Shown here in pieces: positions 58,701 to 63,548 of a DNA stretch of 64,000 bases (its first letter is position 1; each line of letters begins with the position of its first letter). Made by a program: the position numbers and the translations under genes. Under the pieces are notes generated by a model that worked only from the letters and a program-made list of their open reading frames with translations, was not told the DNA's origin and ran no database searches. Source of the stretch: Shinisaurus crocodilurus (Eukaryota; Chordata; Lepidosauria; Squamata; Shinisauridae); NCBI GenBank assembly GCA_021292165.1, contig CM037881.1, positions 1,178,001-1,242,000 on the forward strand. Direction: 5' to 3'.

Positions 58701-61700
58701 CACCTGAAAGAGCAACCTTGGGCATTTCCTCACCAGTAGGATCTATTTGACATGGCATCCTGGAGCCCTTACTAACAAGTACCTCCTGTGCTGTTCTTCG
58801 CACTGTTGGATGGCAAATATACAAATGCATGGAAACAGTATGTTTCCAGGCAAACTGCAAAGAAAGGAAAAGACTCTGGTGTGGACAGAGTCTTACCTTG
58901 GTGACAAATTGCCAGAAATTTGCTCTGTACTGCAGTATTTGATATTCCACATTGCAAATTTAAAAGGAATTGGGAAGGAGTATCGTGCACTTTAAAAATA
59001 GCCAAAAATAATAAAGTTGCTCTGCTCAAAGAGTAAAGGTGTCTCATTTGAGCTAGGTCTAAATGTTACAATAAACTCTTGAGCTGTTGTTGCAAACGAT
59101 AACTCCATGCCGAGTTTCCCATTCTTGCTCTCTGCAACGTAGCCTGTGTCCTGATGCCGTTCCACAGTATGCTTCCCCGCCTCCCCTCCATATTATTAAC
59201 TGGGGGGCACTGAGGGAAATTCATGATATGGTGACTTCAGGACACAAGCTAAATTTTACTACATATTACAGAAGGGGGCTGGAGAACTCAGCACAGAGTT
59301 GCCATTTTGGTGGGAACTCCATGTTTATCATACCATCTCATTCTTGGCAATAAAGAGTTTCTTCATAGAGTCATAGATTAACTTCCTACAATATCTGCTC
59401 CTCTCTCTTACATACTTCTGATGCCGTTCTTGCTATATTGTCGTCATGACGCCATGCTTTATGTCAGTGTTCTCCAACCTTGGGTCCCCAGATGTTTTCG
59501 GCCTACAACTCCCAGCATGCCCCAGCCAGCGCAGTTGGGAATTGTAGGCCAAAAACATCTGGGGACCCAAGGTTGGAGAACACTGCTTTATGTTGTTGTG
59601 CTGCTGATGTGACCGTTAATTTTGTAAAATGTGAACTTTTGTTTTCTAACACAGGGTCACATGCCATCATAAAGACTAACACATTTATTATGGCACAATC
59701 TTTTGTGGACTACAGTCCATCAAATGCATGAGGGGTTATCCTGAGTTAAAGGTACACACGTAGTTGGTGGGATTGTAAACACCGAGGTCAGAAGCAAATG
59801 AAATGCAGAAAGCAGCGACAGTGAAAATCACACTATTAACAGTGGCCATTCACAAAACAGTTGTTGCTGGTAACACAAACATCCTGGCATTGGGTAAGCC
59901 ACATATAGTGTGATCAAAACCATATTTATCCCGACTCAAGCCACAGAAGGTAGAATTAAACCTATTGATGAACACAGTATTTTTTATTTTCTAATTTCTC
60001 ATATATACACTAGATGTAACTCTTCTTTCTTTTCTCACAGTTTGTCCGTGGCAGCACATTCAAAGAGATTCCACTGACATTTTACAGTAAGTGTTTTTAA
60101 AAGTAACATGGATAGTCATGTGGGATTACGTGATGGTGGGGAGAACTCAGTGGCCATCTTGGATAATTAGGACTGTCAAATGACTGGCAGGTAACTGGGT
60201 ATCTGTAATAATGTCTGTCTGACTTTGACATAAATGGTGCTGAGTCTCCTTTGTCACTAAGGGGGGTGTCCCAGCACTGGCCTAGGGCTTCGTTAGTATG
60301 AGGCAGGCTACATGGGGGAACTGGAGGAATTGCTGTCTACACAGTGGTCGCTAGTATGAAAAGCATGGCCATTCTGAACGTCCCAAGAGCATCGCTTTAA
60401 CTTCATTTCTTGTAGGGGTTTTTTCAATATTCAATATCAGTAGATCATTCAAGGCTGTTAAAAAAGAGGCAGTGTAAGATTTTTTTAAAATTACATCAGT
60501 GTTTTCTGTCTCCCATTTTCCATTCTTTTTCAGCCACCCGAATTATTACTGAAGTTGTGGATCCCAATATTAAAGTAATTGAGAGCAGCTTTGAGCCCAT
60601 CATCAGAAAAGAAGGTAAAAGTGGTTGATCCTGACTACCCATCTCCCCTGAATACATTTAGGAAAGGAAGAAGCAGGGAGGGCTCCCAGGGGAGTGGGGC
60701 TAGGGGATGAAATTCAGTATTCACAGCTTCAGATTCCACTCTATCACTAGTGAAATTCAGACAAAAGATCAGAAATATGTCAAAGTAAATAGATGAGAAT
60801 GGTGAAATTTTGGCAGATTCCGCACATTTCCTAGGTCGTTACCAGATTTCACCTAGATTGATTCAAAATATATTTTGAGGTTTATCTTCCGGCTAAACAG
60901 GCAAGGACTTTCAAGGGGAGCAAAAAAGGATGTTCACATCCCAAGACACAGTACTTAACAATTTCACTCCTGGGTATAACCGCTCAAGATCTTTTAAATT
61001 AAAACCTTGTAACCTTGAATTCAGCGTGCCATTTATAGGCAGGCAATGGAAAGAATGTAGGGAAGGCACAATATGATCATAGTAGCTTACTGATGAGGCA
61101 ACGAAGATCATGCACTTCTGGATTCTAGAAGTGGAATGCAGGGTGGGCGTAATATGACTGTGGTCTCCTAAACCTCAAAGAGAAAACAAATATCAGGATT
61201 GGGCTTTCTTAAGATATTCTAGAGGCTTTCTTAAGAATAGGGCAATTTGTTGAGCATCCTGAGACATGTTCTCTCTCTGTGGATTTCTAGTGGATGTTTT
61301 CCAGTTTGTTCATACTCACCCATGTCCTGAACCTGAAGACATCTGTAGTGTCCTACTCTGAACAAGCTAAAAGTGATGGGAAGTCCTCATAAAGGGCTAG
61401 AGCTGAATGCACAACATTTTAATAGAACAATATGTTATAGCTCAGGATGACTTTATTACAGGGGATTTGATCTGACCTGTTCCACAGCTAATGACAAAGC
61501 AATGACTCAAGTTCAGTAATGCCAGGTTTATAGATTAGAAAAGCTATTCCCCACGTAGGGATGAAATAAGCACAGAAAATAGTGAGTGCTAATGATTACT
61601 CCCTCCATGCAGCCAATTCATCACTGGTTGCCAGACTAGTAACCCTACCTCTGGCTTTACCCCAAGGTATGATTTATGTTGGAAAGGCTTCTAAACATTG

Positions 61701-62902
61701 CTCACAATCCCACCACTGATGAGTTGACAACAGTCCCCTTCAGAAGCCAAATTTCAGCCCTTCTCCATATGCCAATGACAGCAACAGTGTAGGCCCCAAA
61801 AGAACACAGAAGCATTTTTTTAAAAAACTGCCCCCCAAAATGTGTGGAGACGAAAAGATCACTTTGGCCAGGAAATGTGTCAGGATTGGAAGCCACAGTC
61901 TGATCAGTCATACAAAAATAAGACTTAATGTTCTCTTCTAAACTTCGTTCTTAGGGTGGAAATGGTATCAAACCATGGGCTTCAGCATTGTTCTGCCCCT
62001 ATGCTATATTCTGTGGGTTGGATACAGGTTTAGTAATACTTAGAGTAGGCCCATTGAAACCATTGGGACTTCATGTTTAACTTAAGTCCCATTGATTTCA
62101 GTGGGTCTATTCTTAGTCTGACTAAATCTGGCTCCAACTCTATATTTCCATATGCAATGTATTTTAGACACAAGTCTGTGTGGAAATGTGGAAGAGACTT
62201 TACAACTACCATGAATAAATAAGTAAACGAAGGTGGATACAATCCAAGCAAGTTTCGCACTTTTAAGTGCCATTGAATTCAATAGAAAAGTTGAGCTGGT
62301 GCTTAAGGCTGCAATCCTATACCCACTTACCCATTCAACTCCATGGGTTTTACTTCTGAGTAGACATGTATAGGACTGCACTGTAAGCCACCACTACCAA
62401 ATTCAATGGGTCCTAGAAGTGCTTACATTTGGTTCGATTAAGCCCATAACTTTTTATCTAAGTTTGTTGCATGTTTTCTAAAGTTATACAGTCATGCCTT
62501 GGATTGAGAGCATAATTCGTTCCGGAAATGTGCTTGTAATCCAAAACACTCTTATATCAAAACGAAATCCCCCCCAAAAAAAATTTGTACAGAGATTTTT
62601 AATTTAAGCCGTACTACAGTACTTGTATTGCAAGACGTCGCTTGTATATCAAGTTTAAATTTTTTTTAATAAATATTTAAAAATTTGCTTGTCTTGCAAA
62701 ACGCTCTCAAACCAAGTTACTTGCAATCCAAGGTATTACTGTATATGGATTGTGAAGTCTATATGTGTTCAGATGTATTTTTTTTAAAAAACTGAAACAG
62801 CCTAACTCTCCAAAACATTTTTTTTAAAATCATTGTTTATCACAGATGTTAAAAAAATAACAAGAGTAGTTGGTGGCACCACAATCCGAAAAGAGATTGA
62901 AG
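22933..62902 (+). CDS. POSTN: Periostin gene, coding exons 1-18 (3' end outside window)
   Basis: Periostin is a secreted matricellular protein that binds collagen, fibronectin, tenascin and integrins in connective tissue. Eighteen exons were joined by eye: 22933-23060, 25903-26001, 31123-31187, 31955-32112, 33883-34047, 34990-35136, 38138-38279, 44892-45104, 45339-45473, 47598-47746, 48939-49075, 50508-50638, 55425-55555, 55876-55978, 58125-58192, 60041-60086, 60534-60614 and 62846-62902. All introns are GT-AG and the phases agree, giving 718 codons plus one base without a stop. The order is signal peptide (about 1-23), Cys-rich EMI domain (about 43-97), four FAS1 domains (about 100-233, 237-368, 371-495, 499-631) and the start of the variable C-terminal region. 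Family hallmarks include [21 protein letters not shown] and [12 protein letters not shown]. Human periostin is about 836 residues, so the last exons lie beyond the window. The paralogue TGFBI is less likely, because the EMI and C-terminal sequences are periostin-like. Confidence 0.96.
23995..24024. repeat. (TG)n microsatellite
   Basis: About 15 TG units in POSTN intron 1. Confidence 0.9.
24866..25174. mobile_element. MITE with GGCTGGGTTCAC ends
   Basis: Inverted ends ggctgggttcac and gtgtgaacccagcc enclose many inverted and direct AACCCA/TGGGTT words. No coding sequence. The target duplication is not clear (flanks end and start in att). Confidence 0.75.
25347..25480. mobile_element. Palindromic hAT-like MITE, copy 4
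   Basis: 134 bp, perfect duplication cactatgg. The arms carry a few private mismatches. Confidence 0.94.
25903..26001 (+). CDS. POSTN: POSTN exon 2 (EMI domain, first part)
   Basis: Acceptor ctcccag and donor gtaagt. The exon encodes [20 protein letters not shown] and continues to the next EMI cysteine (AICGKK). A LINE fragment begins within the first 10-30 bases of the following intron. Confidence 0.95.
26009..26659 (+). mobile_element. L2-like LINE 3' fragment beside POSTN exon 2
   Basis: An open frame of 163 codons (26036-26527) encodes the RT C-terminus: [40 protein letters not shown] and [14 protein letters not shown]. The 3' tail includes gcccagggtggccggt and (AATA)n. The 5' boundary is uncertain. 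A short match, taagtc, at 26003-26008 and 26660-26665 may be the target duplication, which would put the insertion inside the splice donor context. Confidence 0.88.
27490..27658 (-). mobile_element. 5S rRNA-derived SINE with CR1 tail, copy 1
   Basis: On the minus strand the head has CTAAGCAGGGTC, ATTACTTGGATGGGAGACC-type 5S promoter elements and the tail GGGGGTTGGACTCGATAGCC as in CR1. It lacks the first about 20 bases of the copy at 35668. Confidence 0.88.
28097..28137 (+). mobile_element. CR1-type tail fragment
   Basis: Only gcagggggttggactcgatg and about 20 following bases remain. It could come from CR1 or from the 5S-CR1 SINE. Confidence 0.65.
28986..29119. mobile_element. Palindromic hAT-like MITE, copy 5
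   Basis: 134 bp, ends CAGTGTTGCCCAACC and GGTTGGGCAACACTG, flanks ctctagag/ctctagac (7 of 8). Both arms carry the same GCCC variant. Confidence 0.94.
29530..29846. repeat. Interspersed repeat with ATGCATAC-type motifs, second copy
   Basis: Shares aaattgcatacaaaaaagca, tttggggaaagtgc and the end ccatcccta with the stretch at 15732-16149. The left boundary is uncertain; an (AT)n run at 29596-29619 lies inside. Confidence 0.45.
30201..30241. repeat. (TTTA)n(TTCA)n microsatellite
   Basis: About five TTTA units followed by about five TTCA units in POSTN intron 2. Confidence 0.85.
30537..31035 (+). mobile_element. Old L2-like LINE 3' end
   Basis: Degenerate coding remnant (ttggtccaaaatgtggcc, gatctgcattgcttacct) and a tail with tttattgtacatttataatt. 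It stops about 90 bp before POSTN exon 3. Confidence 0.65.
31123..31187 (+). CDS. POSTN: POSTN exon 3 (EMI domain, second part)
   Basis: This 65-bp exon between cctgcag and gtagtg encodes [20 protein letters not shown]. It completes the EMI cysteine pattern with the CC pair. Confidence 0.95.
31493..31663 (-). mobile_element. 5S rRNA-derived SINE with CR1 tail, copy 2
   Basis: Full-length head on the minus strand, from acaggcctgtggctcac through the 5S A-box-like and C-box-like elements to the CR1-like 3' end. It lies in POSTN intron 3. Confidence 0.9.
31955..32112 (+). CDS. POSTN: POSTN exon 4 (FAS1-1)
   Basis: Acceptor tttttcag. The exon encodes [17 protein letters not shown] and the FAS1 H1 box [13 protein letters not shown]. 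The donor is taken as CGT|gtaact because that keeps phase 0 with the next exon; an alternative gt lies two bases earlier. Confidence 0.92.
32113..33882 (+). other. POSTN intron 4
   Basis: Contains palindromic MITE copy 6. The remainder has no recognised family. Reading frames around 33199-33537 have no conserved motif. Confidence 0.85.
33540..33674. mobile_element. Palindromic hAT-like MITE, copy 6
   Basis: 135 bp, perfect duplication ggatagag. The arms match over nearly their entire length. Confidence 0.95.
33883..34047 (+). CDS. POSTN: POSTN exon 5 (FAS1-1)
   Basis: Acceptor acccccag and donor gtaagt. The exon encodes the middle of FAS1-1, with [11 protein letters not shown] and the INHYPNG segment that holds the Tyr-His motif of FAS1 domains. 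Confidence 0.95.
34048..34989 (+). other. POSTN intron 5
   Basis: An L2-like LINE remnant fills about 34270-34590. The rest is unrecognised AT-rich sequence. Confidence 0.85.
34270..34590 (-). mobile_element. Old L2-like LINE 3' end
   Basis: On the minus strand it shows a degraded end of the coding region (aaggccttttcagtcggggt) and a tail through ctttcaaggtgg-like sequence. Diverged. Confidence 0.6.
34990..35136 (+). CDS. POSTN: POSTN exon 6 (FAS1-1 to FAS1-2)
   Basis: Acceptor aaatatag and donor gtatgt. It encodes [20 protein letters not shown] and HVIDRVL (the FAS1-1 H2 box), then [12 protein letters not shown], which starts FAS1-2. Confidence 0.95.
35668..35848 (+). mobile_element. 5S rRNA-derived SINE with CR1 tail, copy 3 (full length)
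   Basis: The head has gtggaaagctaagcagggtc and ttacttggatgggagacc, matching the A box and C box of 5S rRNA (consensus AAGCTAAGCAGGGTC and TACTTGGATGGGAGACC). A short linker, ctcctctag, leads into the CR1 3' end from ttcctgcattgagcagg through ggactcgatggccttg to an ATCTATGA tail. No tRNA-like part or other SINE domain lies between. Confidence 0.92.
35963..35993. repeat. (TTTGG)n pentanucleotide repeat
   Basis: Six units in POSTN intron 6. Confidence 0.9.
37007..37143 (+). mobile_element. 5S rRNA-derived SINE with CR1 tail, copy 4
   Basis: 5' truncated at agcgtggaaagctaagcag; otherwise colinear with the copy at 35668, including the CR1-like tail. Confidence 0.9.
37655..37750. repeat. Palindromic GCAATCCTAT repeat, copy 1
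   Basis: Left arm gtgcaatcctatcctatgc pairs with right arm gcataagattgcag; aagccccactgagttc lies at the centre. Related copies: 44651-44736, 47899-47990 and 62308-62385. Confidence 0.75.
37753..37792. repeat. (GATA)n microsatellite
   Basis: About ten ATAG/GATA units next to the palindromic repeat in intron 6. Confidence 0.9.
38138..38279 (+). CDS. POSTN: POSTN exon 7 (FAS1-2)
   Basis: The acceptor follows a TTTC-rich tract ending cctag; the donor is gtattt. The exon encodes the H1 box [20 protein letters not shown] and ends in DKVASE. Confidence 0.95.
39462..39488. repeat. (AAAG)n microsatellite
   Basis: About seven AAAG units in POSTN intron 7. Confidence 0.85.
39643..39778. mobile_element. 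Palindromic hAT-like MITE, copy 7
   Basis: 136 bp, flanks aagtagag/gactagag (6 of 8). There is an extra C in the right-hand GGGACCCC run. Confidence 0.9.
40127..40378. mobile_element. Mariner/Tigger-like MITE, copy 1
   Basis: 252 bp flanked by TA on both sides. Ends are CAGTCATGCCTTAGATTG and CAATCCAAGGTATTACTG, with further inverted words inside (gcttgtaatccaa, ttacttgcaatcc). No transposase. A close copy is at 62489. Confidence 0.85.
41516..41650. mobile_element. Palindromic hAT-like MITE, copy 8
   Basis: 135 bp, perfect duplication agctatag. The arms are almost perfectly complementary. Confidence 0.95.
43060..43495 (-). mobile_element. Candidate solo LTR
   Basis: Read on the minus strand it has TATATAAGG (43376-43368), a G-rich, C-poor stretch and AATAAA (43126-43121) about 240 bp later, the order promoter then polyadenylation signal seen in LTRs. 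It may begin TGTGGCGTAACC near 43495. No internal genes, primer-binding site or target duplication could be fixed, so the limits are approximate. Confidence 0.4.
44062..44275 (+). mobile_element. Sauria SINE, copy 2 (5' truncated)
   Basis: Begins within the tRNA-like head, keeps the B box GGTTCTAGTCTC and the full body and (AATA)n tail. Confidence 0.92.
44651..44736. repeat. Palindromic GCAATCCTAT repeat, copy 2
   Basis: Diverged copy with cttactgaggagttaagc on the left and ggataggattgcgctgt on the right, about 155 bp before POSTN exon 8. Confidence 0.6.
44892..45104 (+). CDS. POSTN: POSTN exon 8 (FAS1-2)
   Basis: Acceptor ctgttcag and donor gtgagt. This is the largest exon seen here (213 bp). 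It encodes [20 protein letters not shown] through [15 protein letters not shown], the H2 box of FAS1-2. Confidence 0.96.
45339..45473 (+). CDS. POSTN: POSTN exon 9 (FAS1-3)
   Basis: Acceptor aatttcag and donor gtaggt. It encodes [20 protein letters not shown] and the H1 box [12 protein letters not shown]. Confidence 0.95.
45704..45787. mobile_element. Palindromic MITE, copy 9 (one arm mostly deleted)
   Basis: 84 bp. The left arm is reduced to CAGTGTTCTCCAACCTTGG, the right arm is intact, and the perfect 8-bp duplication tattagac is kept. Confidence 0.92.
46233..46371. mobile_element. Old palindromic MITE, copy 14
   Basis: A diverged relative with ends CAGGGCTCTCCAAC and GTCGGGGAGCCCTG, flanks ccttaagg/ccttaatg (7 of 8). 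The arms share the ggtcccc, ctacagctccca and agcagcgtctggggac motifs. Confidence 0.82.
46660..47326 (+). mobile_element. GAGTC-array hAT-like element, copy 3
   Basis: 667 bp, perfect duplication ttaattgg. It has lost some interior sequence and differs near 47090-47170 from the other copies. The nested terminus at 47181 is kept. Confidence 0.94.
47598..47746 (+). CDS. POSTN: POSTN exon 10 (FAS1-3)
   Basis: Acceptor tggttag, with a weak pyrimidine tract, and donor gtaagt. It encodes [20 protein letters not shown] through RVFVYRT, which is highly similar to mammalian periostin. Confidence 0.95.
47747..48938 (+). other. POSTN intron 10
   Basis: A palindromic GCAATCCTAT repeat lies at 47899-47990. 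The remainder is unrecognised. Confidence 0.85.
47899..47990. repeat. Palindromic GCAATCCTAT repeat, copy 3
   Basis: ggctgcaatcctacacacat on the left pairs with acataggattggactgta on the right; the centre has gccccattgaacacaatgg. Confidence 0.8.
48939..49075 (+). CDS. POSTN: POSTN exon 11 (FAS1-3 to FAS1-4)
   Basis: Acceptor ttgctag and donor gtatgc. It encodes [20 protein letters not shown] and [19 protein letters not shown], the end of FAS1-3 and start of FAS1-4. Confidence 0.95.
49076..50507 (+). other. POSTN intron 11
   Basis: Contains a LINE 3' end with (GAT)n tail (49595-50064). The first 500 bp and last 440 bp are unrecognised, apart from a partial palindromic repeat near 50143-50206. 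Confidence 0.85.
49595..50064 (+). mobile_element. LINE with zinc-finger-like C-terminus, copy 2
   Basis: The coding tail (49701-49940) reads [20 protein letters not shown] and ends [17 protein letters not shown] with TH after it, a C2H2-like pattern. The 3' UTR ends gagtgatcgcctgatgatga, a (GAT)n run of about 16 units to 50064. Confidence 0.88.
50508..50638 (+). CDS. POSTN: POSTN exon 12 (FAS1-4)
   Basis: Acceptor ccttctcag and donor gtaagt. It encodes [20 protein letters not shown] and the H1 box [14 protein letters not shown]. Confidence 0.95.
51171..51952 (+). mobile_element. GAGTC-array hAT-like element, copy 4
   Basis: 782 bp, duplication gtgtgtgt on both sides because it landed in a (GT)n tract. 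The nested internal terminus begins at 51805. Nearly identical to the copy at 10610. Confidence 0.93.
51975..52567 (+). mobile_element. LINE with zinc-finger-like C-terminus, copy 3
   Basis: From gaagataggcgaacaaagg it encodes [20 protein letters not shown] and [13 protein letters not shown]; after one frame change, [20 protein letters not shown]. The end is gagtgatcgcctgatgat. A T-run near 52508-52518 interrupts the 3' UTR. Confidence 0.88.
52577..52711. mobile_element. Palindromic hAT-like MITE, copy 10
   Basis: 135 bp, CAGTGTTTCTCAACC subtype, perfect duplication gtatagat. It sits next to a (GATA)n run. Confidence 0.95.
52725..52767. repeat. (GATA)n microsatellite
   Basis: About ten GATA units immediately after a MITE target duplication that itself contains TATAGAT. 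Confidence 0.9.
53130..53878 (+). mobile_element. CAGGGCCGG-type hAT-like element, copy 4, GC-rich interior
   Basis: 749 bp. Ends CAGGACCGGTGC and GCGCCGGCCCTG, perfect duplication gggtacag. From about 53216 to 53800 the interior is strongly GC-rich with many CpG. Long frames occur on both strands at once (for example 53055-53840 plus, 53691-53176 minus), which is what high GC content produces by itself. No transposase motif seen. Confidence 0.9.
54267..54343. mobile_element. Palindromic MITE, copy 11 (left half only)
   Basis: The left arm and centre are present up to ccagcatagctggg; the right arm is missing, so no target duplication can be read. Confidence 0.85.
54562..54917 (-). mobile_element. 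L2-like LINE 3' end
   Basis: The minus strand carries [20 protein letters not shown] and a tail through gcccagagtggccagg to (AATA)n-like sequence. Closely related to the copies at 26009 and 62940. Confidence 0.85.
55425..55555 (+). CDS. POSTN: POSTN exon 13 (FAS1-4)
   Basis: Acceptor cttccacag and donor gtgagt. It encodes [20 protein letters not shown] and continues to GKLYLKV. Confidence 0.95.
55876..55978 (+). CDS. POSTN: POSTN exon 14 (FAS1-4 end)
   Basis: Acceptor ttcgtag and donor gtgggt. It encodes [20 protein letters not shown] followed by [14 protein letters not shown], the H2 box of the fourth FAS1 domain. Confidence 0.95.
56024..56087. mobile_element. Palindromic MITE, copy 12 (collapsed, 64 bp)
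   Basis: The whole left arm is kept but the right arm is reduced to ggaacactg. The perfect duplication atttagta remains, so the loss happened inside an inserted element or before insertion. Confidence 0.93.
56316..56965 (+). mobile_element. GAGTC-array hAT-like element, copy 5
   Basis: 650 bp, perfect duplication ccagcagc. An internal deletion removes one CAGGCAGG unit. The nested terminus begins at 56818. Confidence 0.94.
57252..57483 (+). mobile_element. Sauria SINE, copy 3
   Basis: Full-length type with a shortened A-box region, B box GGTTCTGGTCC, conserved body and an (AATAA)n tail. Confidence 0.92.
57606..57643. repeat. Short perfect hairpin
   Basis: agtacaaatgaaag (57606-57619) and ctttcatttgtact (57630-57643) are exact inverted repeats with a 10-base loop. 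Confidence 0.95.
57683..58002. repeat. Exact 50-bp direct repeat, 270 bp apart
   Basis: Positions 57683-57732 and 57953-58002 are identical, from gaatgtgacatacttagg to atataggggat. The second copy lies about 120 bp before POSTN exon 15. Confidence 0.95.
58125..58192 (+). CDS. POSTN: POSTN exon 15 (after FAS1-4)
   Basis: Acceptor tttttgcag and donor gtatga. It encodes [20 protein letters not shown] and QIK, as in other periostins. Confidence 0.94.
58370..58447 (-). mobile_element. L2-like LINE tail scrap
   Basis: tatcgcccatctggccggc and neighbouring A/T repeats match the last part of the L2-like copies at 26009 and 62940. Confidence 0.7.
59465..59585. mobile_element. Palindromic MITE, copy 13
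   Basis: 121 bp with a shortened centre (ccagcgcagttggg) and the perfect duplication ctttatgt. Confidence 0.94.
59652..59741 (+). repeat. Interspersed repeat (cataaagactaac... type)
   Basis: Diverged copy of the repeat at 19532-19625: catcataaagactaacacat, then ttttgtggactacagtccat. Confidence 0.6.
60041..60086 (+). CDS. POSTN: POSTN exon 16 (C-terminal region)
   Basis: This 46-bp exon lies between tctcacag and gtaagt. It encodes [15 protein letters not shown], matching the mammalian segment right after the FAS1 core. Confidence 0.93.
60534..60614 (+). CDS. POSTN: POSTN exon 17 (C-terminal region)
   Basis: Acceptor ctttttcag and donor gtaaaa. It encodes [20 protein letters not shown] and PIIRKE. 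It is 81 bp with phase 1 at both ends, so it could be skipped without shifting the frame. Confidence 0.92.
62017..62138. repeat. Palindromic repeat, GGCCCATTGAAA type
   Basis: gttggatacaggtttagta on the left pairs imperfectly with tgactaaatctggctccaac on the right. The inner parts carry cccattgaaac and gatttcagtggg. Confidence 0.65.
62308..62385. repeat. Palindromic GCAATCCTAT repeat, copy 4
   Basis: ggctgcaatcctataccc on the left and gtataggactgcactgta on the right; the centre is shorter than in other copies. Confidence 0.75.
62489..62741. mobile_element. Mariner/Tigger-like MITE, copy 2
   Basis: 253 bp, TA on both sides, ends CAGTCATGCCTTGGATTG and CAATCCAAGGTATTACTG, nearly identical to the copy at 40127. 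Confidence 0.88.
62846..62902 (+). CDS. POSTN: POSTN exon 18 (variable C-terminal cassette)
   Basis: This 57-bp exon lies between tatcacag and gtaagt and encodes [19 protein letters not shown]. Both ends are phase 1, typical of the alternatively spliced cassette exons in the periostin C-terminus. The residues resemble the KKYTKIIDGVP-type repeat of the mammalian tail. The exon call rests on splice sites, phase and this weak similarity. An L2-like LINE begins 38 bases after its donor. Confidence 0.78.
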
Positions 62903-62939
62903 GTAAGTACCATAAAAGAAGCCAAGTAGCAACTATCTG

Positions 62940-63539
62940 TAATGCGCTCTACGTGGGGTTACCCTTGAAGACGGTCCGGAAGCTTCAGCTGGTACAGAAC
63001 GCGGCGGCTCGCCTGATTAAGGGCAGCCGCCAGCGTGATCACATCACGGCAGTGCTTAATGAGTTGCACTGGCTACCAGTTGCTTGCCGAGTCGAATTCA
63101 AGGTGTTGGTTTTGACCTTTAAAATCCTACACGGCTCCGGCCCAGCTTATCTCAAGGAGCGCCTCCAGCAACATCAAGTAGGCCGCTCAACAAGGTCTGC
63201 CACGGACGGCCTTCTCCTTATTCCACCAGCCAGAGCGGCCAGGCTGGTGGGGACTAGGAAGAGGGCCTTCTCTGTGGCGGCCCCCACATTATGGAACTCC
63301 CTCCCTAGTGACCTTCGCCATGCCCCCTCCGTGATGAGCTTCCGCCGTGCATTAAAAACATGGCTGTTCAGGCGGGAATATGGGGTGGGTTAGGTTTTTA
63401 ATGAGAATTTTTTATATTGTTTTAATTATTATATTTTATTGTGTTTTACTGTATTTTAATTGTACATCGCCCAGGGTGGCCAGGTGACCGGCCAGATGGG
63501 CGATTGATAAATATAATAAATAAAATAAATAAATAAATA
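62940..63539 (+). mobile_element. L2-like LINE 3' fragment beside POSTN exon 18
   Basis: 5' truncated at taatgcgctctacgtgg. The RT C-terminus is open ([20 protein letters not shown] to [13 protein letters not shown] at 63393). The tail is (AATA)n. A 9-bp duplication, aactatctg, lies at 62931-62939 and 63540-63548, as expected for target-primed insertion. Confidence 0.93.
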
Positions 63540-63548
63540 AACTATCTG

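Larger units (their letters stand above)
58193..60040 (+). other. POSTN intron 15
   Basis: Contains an L2-like tail scrap (58370-58447), palindromic MITE 13 and an interspersed repeat (59652-59741). The rest is unrecognised. Confidence 0.85.
60615..62845 (+). other. POSTN intron 17
   Basis: The first 1.4 kb is unrecognised. It then holds palindromic repeats (62017-62138 and 62308-62385) and a mariner-like MITE (62489-62741) ending about 100 bp before exon 18. Confidence 0.8.

Noticed and set aside
62833..63393. 186-codon open frame at the right end
   Set aside because: It is POSTN exon 18 read through its splice donor into a LINE fragment. It is not a gene of its own, though it matters if the intron is retained.
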